64,000 bases of DNA from Stenotrophomonas africana (GTDB lineage Bacteria > Pseudomonadota > Gammaproteobacteria > Xanthomonadales > Xanthomonadaceae), in assembly GCF_013004645.1 (NCBI RefSeq), contig NZ_JABEME010000002.1:124001-188000 (forward strand), in the 5' to 3' direction. Each line of letters opens with the position of its first letter. Within the stretch, counting starts at the first letter, position 1. The translations under genes and the position numbers were made by a program. Positions 38,898-50,500 of this stretch are shown here, in pieces. Under the pieces are notes generated by a model that saw nothing but the letters and a program-made list of their open reading frames with translations, had not been told where the DNA came from and did no database searches.

Positions 38898-40078
38898 AGC
38901 AGGGATCTCATCTGGAGCAGCAAGCGGATGCGCTCGCGCAGGGCGGAGGAATCGTGTGGCGGAGGGGGCGTGAGCGCGCTGGCGACGCGGGCCTGCGGCC
39001 ATTTCAGCAGCTCGGCGATGGCCTGATCGCGTGGCGCACCCTCCAGTGCGGCGGCAATCGGTGCGCGCAGGCGCAGGCGGTGCAGGAACAGGGCGAGCAC
39101 GGCCTCGTACAGGCGTATGCCGTGACCGAAGCGCAGCAGCAGTTCGCCACTGGCGCGCACGTGCTCCAGCAGCGAACGGCGTTCCAGCACCGGTGACGGC
39201 AGCCGGCTGCCGAAGCGCTGCGAGCGGCTCCACAGCCAACCCAGCAGGGCCAGCAGCAGCGGTGCCCATAGCGGCCAGCCCTGATAGAACATGCGCGACC
39301 ATAGCGACGGCGGGCGGCTGGCATAGACCAGCCAGACCGCACCCTTGCCGTAGTTCGGATCGAGCAGGTAGCGGGTCAGGTCGCGATGGGCAGGATCGTG
39401 CAGGCCGTCGCTGGCCTTGCCTGCGGCAGAGGCCAGGCGCGCCGCCGGTGAGTCCACTTCGCCGCGCATGAACTCCATGTCGGCCAGCACGCTCACTCTG
39501 CCCTGGCCATGGCGCAGGCGCGCGAACACCAGGTCGCGATCCGTGCCCCAGCGGCGTTCGGCCTGCGCACTGGCCGCAAACCCCAGGGTGAAGCGGCGGC
39601 CACCACAGAATTCGACGTGGCCCGGATCGTCGTCGACATGGAAGGCCTGGCAGTCGCTGCGCTGGAACAGGCTGTCCACGCCCAACTGGTCCAGCAGGGG
39701 GCCCTGCGTGCTGCTGGCATCGTCCTCGGCCGGTGGCGGTGTACGCACCAGCAAGTGGCCGCCCTGGTCCACCCAGTCCAGCAGCTGTTTCACCGCCGGC
39801 ACCGGCAGTTCGCTGCTGTCCTGCAGCAGCACCACCGTGTCATGGCGCCCCGGCGTCATCTGCCGCACTTCCAGACGCGGCCGTGAGTGCACCTGGATGC
39901 CATCGGCGCGCAGGGCCTGGCCAAGTACATACAGCGGGTTGTAGGCGGCCTCGCCCTGTGGCGGCAGCCGGATCGTCTCGGTCACCCGCTCGTGCGTGCG
40001 CAGGTAGAGGATGGTCAGCGGTACGCCGAACAGCACCAGTGCACCGAGCAGCAGCGACCAGAACAGGCGCGGACTCAT
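38894..40078 (-). CDS. DUF4350 domain membrane protein
   Basis: This 394-residue protein has an N-terminal helix (LFWSLLLGALVLFGVPLTILY), a periplasmic domain holding DTVVLLQDSSEL and WVDQGGHLLVRTP of the DUF4350 type (a GATase-like fold without an obvious catalytic triad), and a second helix WPLWAPLLLALLGWLW at about residue 275. A cytoplasmic tail follows. It belongs to the MoxR operon, overlapping MoxR by four bases. Function inferred only from context: a membrane component of the MoxR machinery. Confidence 0.8.
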   Translation of the reverse strand: MSPRLFWSLLLGALVLFGVPLTILYLRTHERVTETIRLPPQGEAAYNPLYVLGQALRADGIQVHSRPRLEVRQMTPGRHDTVVLLQDSSELPVPAVKQLLDWVDQGGHLLVRTPPPAEDDASSTQGPLLDQLGVDSLFQRSDCQAFHVDDDPGHVEFCGGRRFTLGFAASAQAERRWGTDRDLVFARLRHGQGRVSVLADMEFMRGEVDSPAARLASAAGKASDGLHDPAHRDLTRYLLDPNYGKGAVWLVYASRPPSLWSRMFYQGWPLWAPLLLALLGWLWSRSQRFGSRLPSPVLERRSLLEHVRASGELLLRFGHGIRLYEAVLALFLHRLRLRAPIAAALEGAPRDQAIAELLKWPQARVASALTPPPPHDSSALRERIRLLLQMRSLL

Positions 40079-41697
40079 GCCTGCCACCCGAACTGCTGGC
40101 GCAGGGTATCGGCCAATGCATCGAAATCGGCACGACTGGGCAGGCGGCCACCGTAGGCGGCGTACTGCCACATGCGCACGACGCGTGCGAACAGGTCGCG
40201 GTCACTGGCCTCGGGCATGCGCCGCGAAGCGCGCAGGCATTGCGCTTCGGTGGCACCGGGTGGAAGCGCGATACCGCTGCGCTCGCCCACCGTGCGCACG
40301 CTGGCGCGGTACAGCAGGGCCAGTGCCTGCCGCGGCCGGCCCTGGTCCCACAGCAGGCCGGCCTGGGTGGCCACGTCCGGCGGCAGCACCACCGGCAGTT
40401 CCACCTGCTCCTCCAGCACCTGCGGTGCTGCCTCGGCCTTGCGCCGGCCACTGCCCCGCAGCCACGGCAGCCACAGCCGCGCGGTCAGCAACAACACCAG
40501 CAGCAGGATGCCGAGCAGGCCCCACAGGCCCCATTCGGCCAGCCGCGCCAGCCAGGCGATGCCATCCTTGCGCGCTTTGCGTTCACCTTTGCTGTTGGTG
40601 TCACGCTGCAGCTGCTTGTCTTCCTTCTTCTTTTCCTCGGCCCGCTCGATCGGCTTCCAGCGCGTGACCTGGCGGGTCGGGCGCTGCAGCGGGTCTTCAT
40701 AGGCGCGGTTCACTGCCTGACGGAAACCGGCGGTGTCCACCGGCGTACCGCCGAAGATCATGGCCGGGGTATTGGCCGGGTCGTTGGCTGCAGTGGCCGG
40801 TTCTTCCGCGCTGTCCTCGTCCACCTCAGCATCGTCGGCATCGTCGGCCTGCTCAGCGACCGTCTGCGCCTGCGCATGAACCGGCGCGGAGGCCAGCGGC
40901 AGGGCAAGGCACAGCAGCAGCGCCAGCGTCGACGCCGCCGGCAGCAGGCGATCGCGCAGGCGGCGCAGGGCGATCTCCACGTCCCACGCTTCCATCTGCG
41001 TACGCCGGTTCAAGTACAGGCCGAAGCCGGCGCCGACGTAGAACGGTCCGATCAGCACCGAGGCCAGCCAGCACGCCAGGTTGAAGCCCGCCCGCGCCCA
41101 TGCGGGTGTGTCCTGGCCGATCATGTCCCATGCGGCGCGCCAGGATTCGGACATCAGCTCCAGCGGCATGAACATGAACACCGCACCGATCCCGCCTGAC
41201 ACCAGCACCGCTTCGAACGCCATGCAGGTCAGTGTCAGCACCATTGCCGCACCTGCGGCGCCGGCCGCCACCGCGCGTCGGCGTGGACCGCGCTGGCCAG
41301 GCGTGTTGCCTTCCAGCAGGTTCACCGGCAGGCACAGGCTGCGCAGCACGCTGAAGCGGCGCCAGCCCAGGTAGCCCCAGAAGCCGCTGTTGCCCCAGTG
41401 ACCCTGCGCGCGCAGCGCCGCCAGCGTGCCGACCGGTTCGCCGAAGATGCCGCGCGACAGCACGTACAGCGGCGCACGCTCGAACAGTGGCTTGCACCAC
41501 CACATCGCCAGCCACGCCCAGCCGAAGGCATCCAGCCACCAGCCCAGTGCATTGAAGATCACGAACAGCGGAGCGCTGGCCAGCAGCCAGCTGCCCCACA
41601 CTGCGCGCGCATGGCGGCGGGTGAGGGCACTGCCCAGCTCCATCGCTTCCCAGCCGCTGCGCGCGCGCAGCACCACGTCCAGACGGTCAATGCGCAT
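40075..41697 (-). CDS. DUF4129 domain membrane protein
   Basis: This 540-residue protein is larger than typical DUF4129 proteins. The N-terminal half has several hydrophobic segments and an extra domain (WGSWLLASAPLFVIFNALGWWL, LTLTCMAFEAVLVSGGIG, FNLACWLASVLIGPFYVG). After an acidic linker (DDADDAEVDEDSAEEP) comes a final helix (LLGILLLVLLLTARLWLP) and the cytoplasmic DUF4129 helix bundle with ALALLYRASVRT and VVRMWQYAAYGGR. It may be the scaffold linking the MoxR pair to the membrane. I chose ATG 41697, an 11-bp overlap with the SpoIIM-like gene. Confidence 0.82.
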   Translation of the reverse strand: MRIDRLDVVLRARSGWEAMELGSALTRRHARAVWGSWLLASAPLFVIFNALGWWLDAFGWAWLAMWWCKPLFERAPLYVLSRGIFGEPVGTLAALRAQGHWGNSGFWGYLGWRRFSVLRSLCLPVNLLEGNTPGQRGPRRRAVAAGAAGAAMVLTLTCMAFEAVLVSGGIGAVFMFMPLELMSESWRAAWDMIGQDTPAWARAGFNLACWLASVLIGPFYVGAGFGLYLNRRTQMEAWDVEIALRRLRDRLLPAASTLALLLCLALPLASAPVHAQAQTVAEQADDADDAEVDEDSAEEPATAANDPANTPAMIFGGTPVDTAGFRQAVNRAYEDPLQRPTRQVTRWKPIERAEEKKKEDKQLQRDTNSKGERKARKDGIAWLARLAEWGLWGLLGILLLVLLLTARLWLPWLRGSGRRKAEAAPQVLEEQVELPVVLPPDVATQAGLLWDQGRPRQALALLYRASVRTVGERSGIALPPGATEAQCLRASRRMPEASDRDLFARVVRMWQYAAYGGRLPSRADFDALADTLRQQFGWQA

Positions 41698-42679
41698 CGC
41701 CGCCTCCGCGTCCGCCGCGCCACAGCCACAACAGCACGCCGGCCCAGAGCACGCCGGCCACGCTGAACTTGCCCCATGCGGGTACTTCGGCGATTGATGA
41801 CCAGAAGGCTTCGATGAAGGCGGCGACCAACAGCATGAAGGCGACCCCGAGGCACAGCCGCGCGCCGATGCGGCCACCGTCGACCAGTGCATCCAGGCGG
41901 CTGCGCCGGCCGGGGGCCAGCAGCTTCATGCCCAGCTGCAGGCCGGCACCGCCGGCGATCACGATCGCAGTCAGCTCGAAAGCGCCATGGCCGACCACGA
42001 AGCGCCAGAACGGGCTACCGTGGCCGATGTGCTGCAGGTGGCCGGCCACCGCACCGATGGTCACGCCGTTGAACAGCAGTACCAGCAGCGTGCCCAGCCC
42101 GGCCAGCAGGCCGCTGGCGAAGGTGCGCAGGGCGATGCTGATGTTGTTCATGACGTAGTGGCCGAACATCATCCAGTCGGTGCCGCTGTCGCGTCCCAGG
42201 CGCTCGGCCGCGGGGTCGTACATGCGCTCCATCTCGGCGATCTGGCGGTTGTCCATCAGCATGTGGATCAGATCCGGATAGACCTGCACCAGCACGAAGC
42301 AGGCCACTGCTGGCAACGCGAACATCAGCAGTGCCACCCACATGCTGCGTGCCTGGCTGCGCACCAGCAGCGGGAAGTCGGCCACCAGGAATTCCAGTGT
42401 CGCGCGCCAGCGCGTTGGCCGCGTGCGGTACAGCACACTGTGGCCCTGCTGCATCAGCTGCTGCAGGCGCTGCACCAGCTGTGGGCTGTAGCCGCGCTCA
42501 CGGGCCAGCGCCAGCTGCTGGCACAGGCGGCGGTAGCGCTGTGGAACGGCGGTGTCGTCCAGTGCCAGCCCGCTGGCCTTGCGCCGCGTGCGGCGCGAAG
42601 CACCGGCGCGCAGCAGCAGCCAGTGCTCCAGGTCCTGCCATTCCTGCTGGTACCGGGCGACGAACTGTTCCTGCTTCAT
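41687..42679 (-). CDS. Stage II sporulation protein M (SpoIIM)-like membrane protein
   Basis: This 330-residue integral membrane protein resembles the SpoIIM/DUF95 family. The N-terminal 95 residues are helical and soluble, with a RYRRLCQQLALARERGYSP block. Then follow a transmembrane helix (VALLMFALPAVACFVLV), a loop, and four further helices including FASGLLAGLGTLLVLLFNGVTIGAVAG. GHGAFELTAIVIAGGAGLQLG is the family signature (in Bacillus the homologue acts in peptidoglycan remodelling at engulfment). Stenotrophomonas does not sporulate, so the role is different here. Confidence 0.85.
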   Translation of the reverse strand: MKQEQFVARYQQEWQDLEHWLLLRAGASRRTRRKASGLALDDTAVPQRYRRLCQQLALARERGYSPQLVQRLQQLMQQGHSVLYRTRPTRWRATLEFLVADFPLLVRSQARSMWVALLMFALPAVACFVLVQVYPDLIHMLMDNRQIAEMERMYDPAAERLGRDSGTDWMMFGHYVMNNISIALRTFASGLLAGLGTLLVLLFNGVTIGAVAGHLQHIGHGSPFWRFVVGHGAFELTAIVIAGGAGLQLGMKLLAPGRRSRLDALVDGGRIGARLCLGVAFMLLVAAFIEAFWSSIAEVPAWGKFSVAGVLWAGVLLWLWRGGRGGGDAH

Positions 42680-43365
42680 CGCCGCCCCAGCAGCCAGTTG
42701 GCCATGGCATACAGGCGCAGCACGGCGACCTGGCCGTGGGTGCCGGTGAGGGGCTCGGCAATGCCGGCCAGCTCCTGCTGGCGCGCCGCCGACAAGCGGG
42801 GCGCGCGCTCGGCAAAGGCCATCAGCGCCGCCTGTTCATCCGGGCGCAGCGGCTGCGGCGGGGCCAGCACGCTGTCGATGGTGGGTGGCGGCGGCAGGTA
42901 CAGCGCAGGCGCGTGCACCACCACCGTGCCGGCCACCAGGTCACCCAGGCGGCGGCCATGCGGGTCGAACAGGCTGCTGATCAGGCCCAATGCATAGCCG
43001 AACGGCAGCATGTCCACGGTACGCAGCAGGTTACGGGTGACCGACGCCATCCAGCCCACCGGTGCGCCATCGCGCGACAGCACGCGCAGGCCCAGTGCGC
43101 GCTTGCCGAGGGTACGGCCCCACAGTGCCTCGCAGATGATCGGGTAGGCCCAGTAGACCAGGAACATCAGCACCAGGTAGAGGCCGGAGCCGAACTTGTC
43201 CAGCAGTGCCAGCGGGATCGACATCAGCACCAGCACCGCGATGCGCACACCGAGATCCACCAGCCAGGCCATCGCCCGCGGCAGCGGGCCGGCGGCCGGC
43301 AACTGCAGCAGCACACCCTCCGGCGTCACCACCTCGCGGTAGGTATCGAGCATCGGCGCGGCCAT
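42676..43365 (-). CDS. RDD family membrane protein
   Basis: This 229-residue protein is the first gene of the MoxR operon. It has the RDD pattern: Arg and Asp in the first helix (RAMAWLVDLGVRIAVLVL), a second helix (LYLVLMFLVYWAYPIICEA) followed by TLGKRALGLRVLSRDG. A third helix is weak, and a Pro-rich tail follows. RDD proteins are thought to be small transporters or antiporters; the role is unproven. Four-base overlap with the SpoIIM-like gene. Confidence 0.86.
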   Translation of the reverse strand: MAAPMLDTYREVVTPEGVLLQLPAAGPLPRAMAWLVDLGVRIAVLVLMSIPLALLDKFGSGLYLVLMFLVYWAYPIICEALWGRTLGKRALGLRVLSRDGAPVGWMASVTRNLLRTVDMLPFGYALGLISSLFDPHGRRLGDLVAGTVVVHAPALYLPPPPTIDSVLAPPQPLRPDEQAALMAFAERAPRLSAARQQELAGIAEPLTGTHGQVAVLRLYAMANWLLGRR

Positions 43366-43488
43366 CAGTGCGATGGCCTTGGTTGTGGGCGGCGGAGTCC
43401 TCTCCGGCAGGCAGCCACAGGCATGGGGGTCTCGACAGGTCCTGGTCGGGCCCAGACTTTAGCAGAGCCGCATGGCGGCGTTGGCCGT

Positions 43489-44019
43489 TCAGCCCAGGTA
43501 CTCGTCCTTCAGCCGCACGTAGTGGTCGGCCGAGTAGTGCAGCGACTCGACCTCCTTGTCGCTCAGCGTGCGCGCCGGGCGGGCCGGGTTGCCCACCCAC
43601 AGCTCGCCTTCGCCGACCACCTTGCCCGGGCCGACCACCGCACCGGCGCCGACGAAGCCATGGCGCTCGACCCGCGCGCCGTCGAGGATGCAGGCACCCA
43701 TGCCGATCAGGCTGTAATCGCCGATGGTGCAGGCATGGATGATGCAGCCATGACCAACGGTCACGCCTTCGCCGATCAGGGTCGGGTAGCCGGCCTTGTT
43801 GTACGGGCTGTGGTGGCTGACGTGAATGATGGTGCCGTCCTGCAGGTTGGTGCGTGCGCCGATGCGCACATGGTTGACGTCACCGCGGATGATCGTGCCC
43901 GGCCACACCGACACGTCGTCGGCCAGTTCCACATCACCGATGAGGGTGCAGGCCGGATCGATGTACACGCGCTCGCCGAGGACGGGCATCTTGTCGCGGA
44001 AGGGGCGCAGCGGGTTCAT
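43489..44019 (-). CDS. Gamma carbonic anhydrase family protein (YrdA-like)
   Basis: This 176-residue left-handed beta-helix protein has hexapeptide repeats. The residues expected to bind zinc in gamma carbonic anhydrases lie in IIHVSHHSP and VGHGCIIHACTIG, at roughly residues 65 to 95. Most YrdA-like proteins have the fold and metal site but little measured carbonic anhydrase activity. The gene stands alone between the MoxR operon and the response regulator, and its 5' end is next to a REP dimer. Confidence 0.88.
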   Translation of the reverse strand: MNPLRPFRDKMPVLGERVYIDPACTLIGDVELADDVSVWPGTIIRGDVNHVRIGARTNLQDGTIIHVSHHSPYNKAGYPTLIGEGVTVGHGCIIHACTIGDYSLIGMGACILDGARVERHGFVGAGAVVGPGKVVGEGELWVGNPARPARTLSDKEVESLHYSADHYVRLKDEYLG

Positions 44020-44072
44020 CGATGTCTCCGGAAATCAGGGCGTTCGCGACGATGATACCTGCGTGGTGCGTT

Positions 44073-44128
44073 GTAGAGCCGAGCCCATGCTTGGCTCCCT
44101 GCGCAGCCGAGCATGGGCTCGGCTCTAC
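44073..44128. repeat. SMAG-type REP dimer
   Basis: A GTAG unit AGCCGAGC-CCAT-GCTTGGCT (44073-44096) faces an inverted unit ending CTAC at 44128. It lies behind the response regulator gene (stop at 44136), where it probably terminates the regulator operon. Confidence 0.82.
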
Positions 44129-44135
44129 AGGGAGC

Positions 44136-44821
44136 TCAGGGCTCGTAGCTGTAACCCATGCCGTAGACCGAACGGATCGGCTCGCCTTCCATGCCGGCGT
44201 CGGCCAGCTTGCGGCGCAGGTTCCGCACATGGCTGTCGACGGTGCGGTCGACCACCACGCGATGGTCCAGGTACAGCCGGTCGAGCAGTTCATCGCGCGC
44301 CCAGATCCGGCCTGGCGTAGCCAGCAGGGTGCGCAGCAGGCGGTATTCCACCGGCGTCAGATCCAGGCCCCTGCCGTTCCAGGTAGCGCGCGCGGCCGGC
44401 TCGTCGATGTGCAGGCCGTCGTTGGCACGCGCCGATGGGTCCGGGCGGTAGCGGCGCAGCACTGCGACCACCCGCGCGACCACCTCGCGCGGACTGAACG
44501 GCTTGCAGATGTAGTCGTCGGCACCGATCTCCAGACCGAGCAGGCGATCGATCTCTTCCACCCGCGCGGTGACCATGATCACCGGCACGTCACTGCTGGC
44601 ACGCAGTTCGCGGCACAGGTCGACGCCATCGCGCTGCGGCAGCATCAGGTCCAGCAGCACCAGATCGGGCTGGTAGCGCGCGAACGCGTCGATCACCAGA
44701 CCACCATCGTCCACCCATTCGCTGGCCATGCCGGCGGCGGCCAGGTAGTCGCGCAGTACCGAGGCCAGGCGTGGCTCGTCCTCGACGATCAGGATCTTCG
44801 CGGACGTGGCGGGGGACGTGC

Positions 44822-44825
<4 letters not shown>
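44136..44825 (-). CDS. smeR: OmpR-family response regulator (SmeR-like)
   Basis: This 229-residue regulator has a receiver domain with VEDEPRL (acidic pair at about 15-16), the phospho-acceptor Asp in LVLLDLMLP at about residue 58, Thr in IMVTAR and Lys in YICKPFS. An OmpR-type winged helix follows: TPVEYRLLRTLLATPGR, DSHVRNLRRKLAD, RSVYGMGYSYEP. It overlaps the kinase gene by four bases. The position, divergent to a three-gene RND pump, fits S. maltophilia SmeR of smeRS-smeABC; symbol given on that basis. Confidence 0.85.
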
Positions 44826-46213
<1,388 letters not shown>

Positions 46214-46342
46214 CGCGGGGGCCATTAGCGGCGCATGTGGCGCCGAAAGCAAGCGCCGGCTGAGCCGGTCGCACAATCTCCATATTCTCTGCACAGTTTC
46301 ACGGCAGCGTGCACGGGTCAACGCAAGGCCCCCCACGCCCCC

Positions 46343-47539
46343 ATGTCATTCGTGCGCCCGCTGTCCCGTTCTTCCCGTCCGCTGTTGCTGCCCCTGCTGC
46401 TGGCCCTGGCCGCCTGCTCGGCGGGCAGGACCGAAGCCCCGGCCACCCCCGAAGTGGGCGTCATCACCGCCAGCGCGCAGCCGCTGGCACTGCAGCAGAC
46501 CCTGCCCGGCCGGGCGGTGCCGTTCGAGGTGTCCGAGGTGCGGCCGCAGATCGGTGGGCTGATCCGCCAGCGGTTGTTCACCGAAGGCCAGCAGGTCAAG
46601 GCTGGACAGCTGCTGTACCAGGTCGATCCGGCACCGTACCAGGCCGCCTTCGATACCGCGCGTGGCCAGCTGGCGCAGGCCGAGGCCACCGTGCTGTCGG
46701 CGCAGCCGAAAGCCGAGCGCACCCGCACGCTGCTGGGCATGGACGCGGCCAGCAAACAGGACGCCGACGATGCCACCTCGGCGCTGAAGCAGGCGCAGGC
46801 CAATGTGATCGCCGCGCGCGCCGCATTGCAGGCCGCGCGCATCAACCTCGACTACACCCGGGTGACCGCACCGATCGAGGGCCGCATCGGTACCTCCAGC
46901 GTCACCGCTGGTGCGCTGGTCGCTGCTGGCCAGGATGCGGCGCTGGCGACCATTCAGCGGTTGGACCCGATCTATCTGGATGTCACCCAGTCCAGCACGC
47001 AGATGCTGGCACTGCGCAAGCAGCTCGATGCCGGCCTGGTGAAGGCCATCGATGGCAAGGCACAGGTGAAGGTGCTGCTGGAGGACGGCAGCACCTATGC
47101 GCATGAAGGCACGCTGGAGTTCGTCGGCAGCGCGGTCGATCCGGGCACCGGCAACGTGGTGCTGCGCGCGGTCATTCCGAACCCGGACGGCCTGCTGCTG
47201 CCGGGCATGTACCTGAAGGCGGTGCTGCCGATGGCCACCGACGCGCGTGCCCTGCTGGTGCCGCAGAAGGCGGTGCTGCGCAATGAACGTGGCGAGCCGC
47301 TGCTGCGCCTGCTCGATGCCAGGGACCACGTGGTGGAACGTCGGGTCAGTACCGGTCAGGTGGTGGGCAACCAGTGGCAGATCACGCAGGGCCTGAAGGC
47401 CGGCGAGCGGGTGATCGTCAGCAACGGCAGTGCGGTTTCGCTCGGCCAGCAGGTGAAGGCAGTAGCAGCCACTACGGCGCAGCTGGCCGCCATGCCGGCG
47501 ATCGACCCGAACGGCAACACCGACGAAAAGTCGCACTGA
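46343..47539 (+). CDS. smeA: RND efflux periplasmic adaptor lipoprotein (SmeA-like)
   Basis: This 398-residue membrane fusion protein has lipobox LAAC at about residues 20-23. The family pattern follows: beta-barrel and lipoyl segments (VRPQIGGLIRQRLFTEGQQV, LLYQVDPAPYQAAF), a coiled-coil hairpin with repeated Ala/Gln (KQAQANVIAARAALQAARINL), and the second lipoyl part (YTRVTAPIEGRIG). It links the RND pump to the outer-membrane channel. It is 12 bp ahead of the pump gene. Confidence 0.9.
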   Translation: MSFVRPLSRSSRPLLLPLLLALAACSAGRTEAPATPEVGVITASAQPLALQQTLPGRAVPFEVSEVRPQIGGLIRQRLFTEGQQVKAGQLLYQVDPAPYQAAFDTARGQLAQAEATVLSAQPKAERTRTLLGMDAASKQDADDATSALKQAQANVIAARAALQAARINLDYTRVTAPIEGRIGTSSVTAGALVAAGQDAALATIQRLDPIYLDVTQSSTQMLALRKQLDAGLVKAIDGKAQVKVLLEDGSTYAHEGTLEFVGSAVDPGTGNVVLRAVIPNPDGLLLPGMYLKAVLPMATDARALLVPQKAVLRNERGEPLLRLLDARDHVVERRVSTGQVVGNQWQITQGLKAGERVIVSNGSAVSLGQQVKAVAATTAQLAAMPAIDPNGNTDEKSH

Positions 47540-47551
47540 GGCCCGCCGCGC

Positions 47552-50500
47552 ATGGTTCGTTTCTTCATCGACCGGCCGATCTTCGCCTGGGTGATCGCCA
47601 TCGCGGTCAGCCTGCTCGGCCTGCTCGCGATCCTGATCCTGCCGGTGGACCGCTACCCGCAGATCGCCCCACCCACCATCACCATCCGCGCCACCTACAC
47701 CGGCGCCTCGTCGCAGACCGTGGAAAACGCGGTCACCCAGGTCATCGAGCAGTCCCAGCAGAGCCTGGACCACCTGATGTACATGACCTCGACCAGTGCC
47801 TCCGATGGCTCGGCGCAGGTGAACCTGGTGTTCGCCACCGGCACCAACCCGGACACCGCGCAGGTACAGGTGCAGAACCAGCTGCAGGCCGCCATGGCCA
47901 CGTTGCCGCAGGCGGTGCAGCAGAATGGCCTGACCATCACCAAGTCCAGTGGTTCCATCTTCGAGGTGCTGTCGTTCACCAGCGAAGACGGCAGCATGGA
48001 CAACTTCGATGTTGCCAACTTCATGGAAGCGCGCATCGACGACCAGATCAGCCGTGTCAGCGGCGTCGGCAACATCCAGCCGATCGGCCAGGAATACGCC
48101 ATGCGCATCTGGCTGGATCCGGAAAAGATGCGCCAGTACGCGCTGATGCCCTCGGACATCGAGACCGCACTGCAGGCGCAGAACACCGACGTCTCGGCCG
48201 GTGAGCTGGGTGGCCAGCCGGCACTGAAGGGCCAGCAGCTCGACGCCACGGTGACCGCGCGCAGCCGCCTGCACACGCCCGAACAGTTCGCGCAGGTGGT
48301 GCTGAAGGCCGATGCCAACGGCAGCGTGGTGCACCTGGGTGACGTGGCGACGATCGGCCTAGGGCCGGAGAGCTATGACAGCATCAGCACCTTCAACGGC
48401 AAGCCGTCGGCCTCGCTGGGCATCGAGCTCAATGCCGGTGCCAACGCGATCGCCGTCTCCAAGGCCATCGATGCACGGCTTCAGCAGCTGCAGAAGTACT
48501 GGCCGCACGGCTATACCGCCCACGTGGCGTTCACCACCACGCCGTTCGTGACCATCTCGCTGAAGGAAGTGGTGATCACCCTGATCGAAGCCATCATCCT
48601 GGTGGTGCTGGTGATGTACCTGTTCCTGCAGAACTGGCGCGCCACCCTGATCCCGACCATTGCGGTACCGGTGGTGCTGCTGGGCACGTTCGGCGTGCTG
48701 GCCGCATTCGGCTATTCGATCAACACCCTGACCATGTTCGCGCTGGTACTGGCCATCGGCCTGCTGGTGGACGATGCCATCGTGGTGGTGGAGAACGTGG
48801 AGCGGGTGATGACCTTCGAAGGGCTGGCGCCGAAGCCGGCCACGCTGAAGGCGATGGGCCAGATCACCGGCGCGCTGGTCGGCATCGTGCTGGTGCTGAC
48901 CGCGGTGTTCCTGCCGATGGCGTTCTTCAGCGGTGTCACCGGCGTGATCTACCGGCAGTTCTCGGTGACGATCGCTGCTGCGATGATCCTGTCGGTGCTG
49001 GTGGCGATGACCATCACCCCGGCGCTGTGCGGCAGCATCCTGCACCAGATTCCCAAGGGCGGCCATCCGCATGGCGACCACGCGGGCGAGCCGAGCCTGC
49101 TGGGCAAGTTCTTCATCTGGTTCAACCACCGTTTCGAACGCACCTCGAACGGGCTGCGTCGACGCGTGGATGGCTTCCTCGGCCGGCGCACGCTGGGGGT
49201 GCTGTTCTACCTGGTGCTGAGCGTGGCCACCGGCCTGCTGCTGTGGCACCTGCCCGGCGCATTCCTGCCCGATGAGGACCAGGGCATGCTCAACGCGCTG
49301 GTGAAGCTGCCGGCCGGTTCCACGCTGGAGCAGACGCGGGCGGTGATGGATCGTCTGAGTGCCGTCGCGGTGAAGGACGACGGCGTGCTCTCGATCCAGG
49401 CCACCGCCGGTTTCAGTGTTACCGGCAGCGGCCAGAACGTTGGCCAGGCCTTCATCCGGCTCAAGGACTGGGATGACCGCAAGGACGATGCCGATACCAT
49501 CGCCGCACGGCTGACGCGGGCGATGGCCAGCGTGCCCGATGCGCAGGTGTTCATCACCTCGCCACCGGCCATCCTTGGCCTCGGCGATGCGGGCGGTTTC
49601 ACCCTGGAACTGCAGGACGAAGGCGGTGCCGGCCATGCTGCCGCCGTGGCCGCGCGCAACACGCTGCTGAAGGAAGCCGCCAAGGACCCGAAGCTGGTCA
49701 ACGTGCGCTACGCCAGCCTGGAAGACGCGCCGGTATACGCCGTGAAGGTGGACGACGCCAAGGCGCAGGCCATGGGCGTGAACCCGCAGGACGTCAATGA
49801 CACCTTGAACGCGGCGTTGGGCGGCGACTTCGTCAACAACTTCATCTACAAGGGCCGCATCAAGAAGGTGTTCATCCAGGGCACCGCCGAAGCACGCATG
49901 CAGCCGCAGGACATCGAGCGCTGGAGCGTACGCAACCAGGCCGGGCAGATGGTGCCGCTGTCGTCGCTGATCAGCACGCATTGGACCAGCGCGCCGGCCG
50001 CACTGCAGCGCTACAACGGCGTATCAGCGATGGAAATCACCGGACAGCCGGCGCCGGGCGTCAGCTCCGGCGAGGCGATGGCCGAGATCGCGCGGCTGGC
50101 CGACACACTGCCGGAAGGCTTCAGCCATGCCTGGTCGGACATGGCCTACCAGGAACAGCTGTCGGGCAACCAGGCGCCAATGCTGTACGGCATCTCGCTG
50201 CTGTTCGTGTTCCTGTGCCTGGCCGCGCTGTATGAAAGCTGGGCGGTGCCGTTCGCGGTGATGCTGGCGGTGCCGGTGGGCGTGTTCGGTGCCGTGCTGA
50301 TGATGAACCTGCGTGGCCTCAACAACGATGTGTACTTCCAGGTCGGCCTGCTGACCACGATCGGTCTGGCGGCGAAGAACGGCATCCTGATCGTCGAGTT
50401 CGCGCGCATCCTTGAACAGCAGGGCAAGAGCACCCGTGAGGCGATCCTGCAGGCGGTCTATCTGCGGCTGCGGCCGATCGTGATGACCTCGCTGGCGTTC

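Noticed and set aside
46346-48334. 662-codon minus-strand open frame opposite smeA and smeB
   Set aside because: It runs across two well-supported genes and has no recognisable domain.
48359-49981. Minus-strand open frame inside the RND pump gene
   Set aside because: Shadow with Gln/His/Arg-rich sequence, opposite the highly conserved RND helices.
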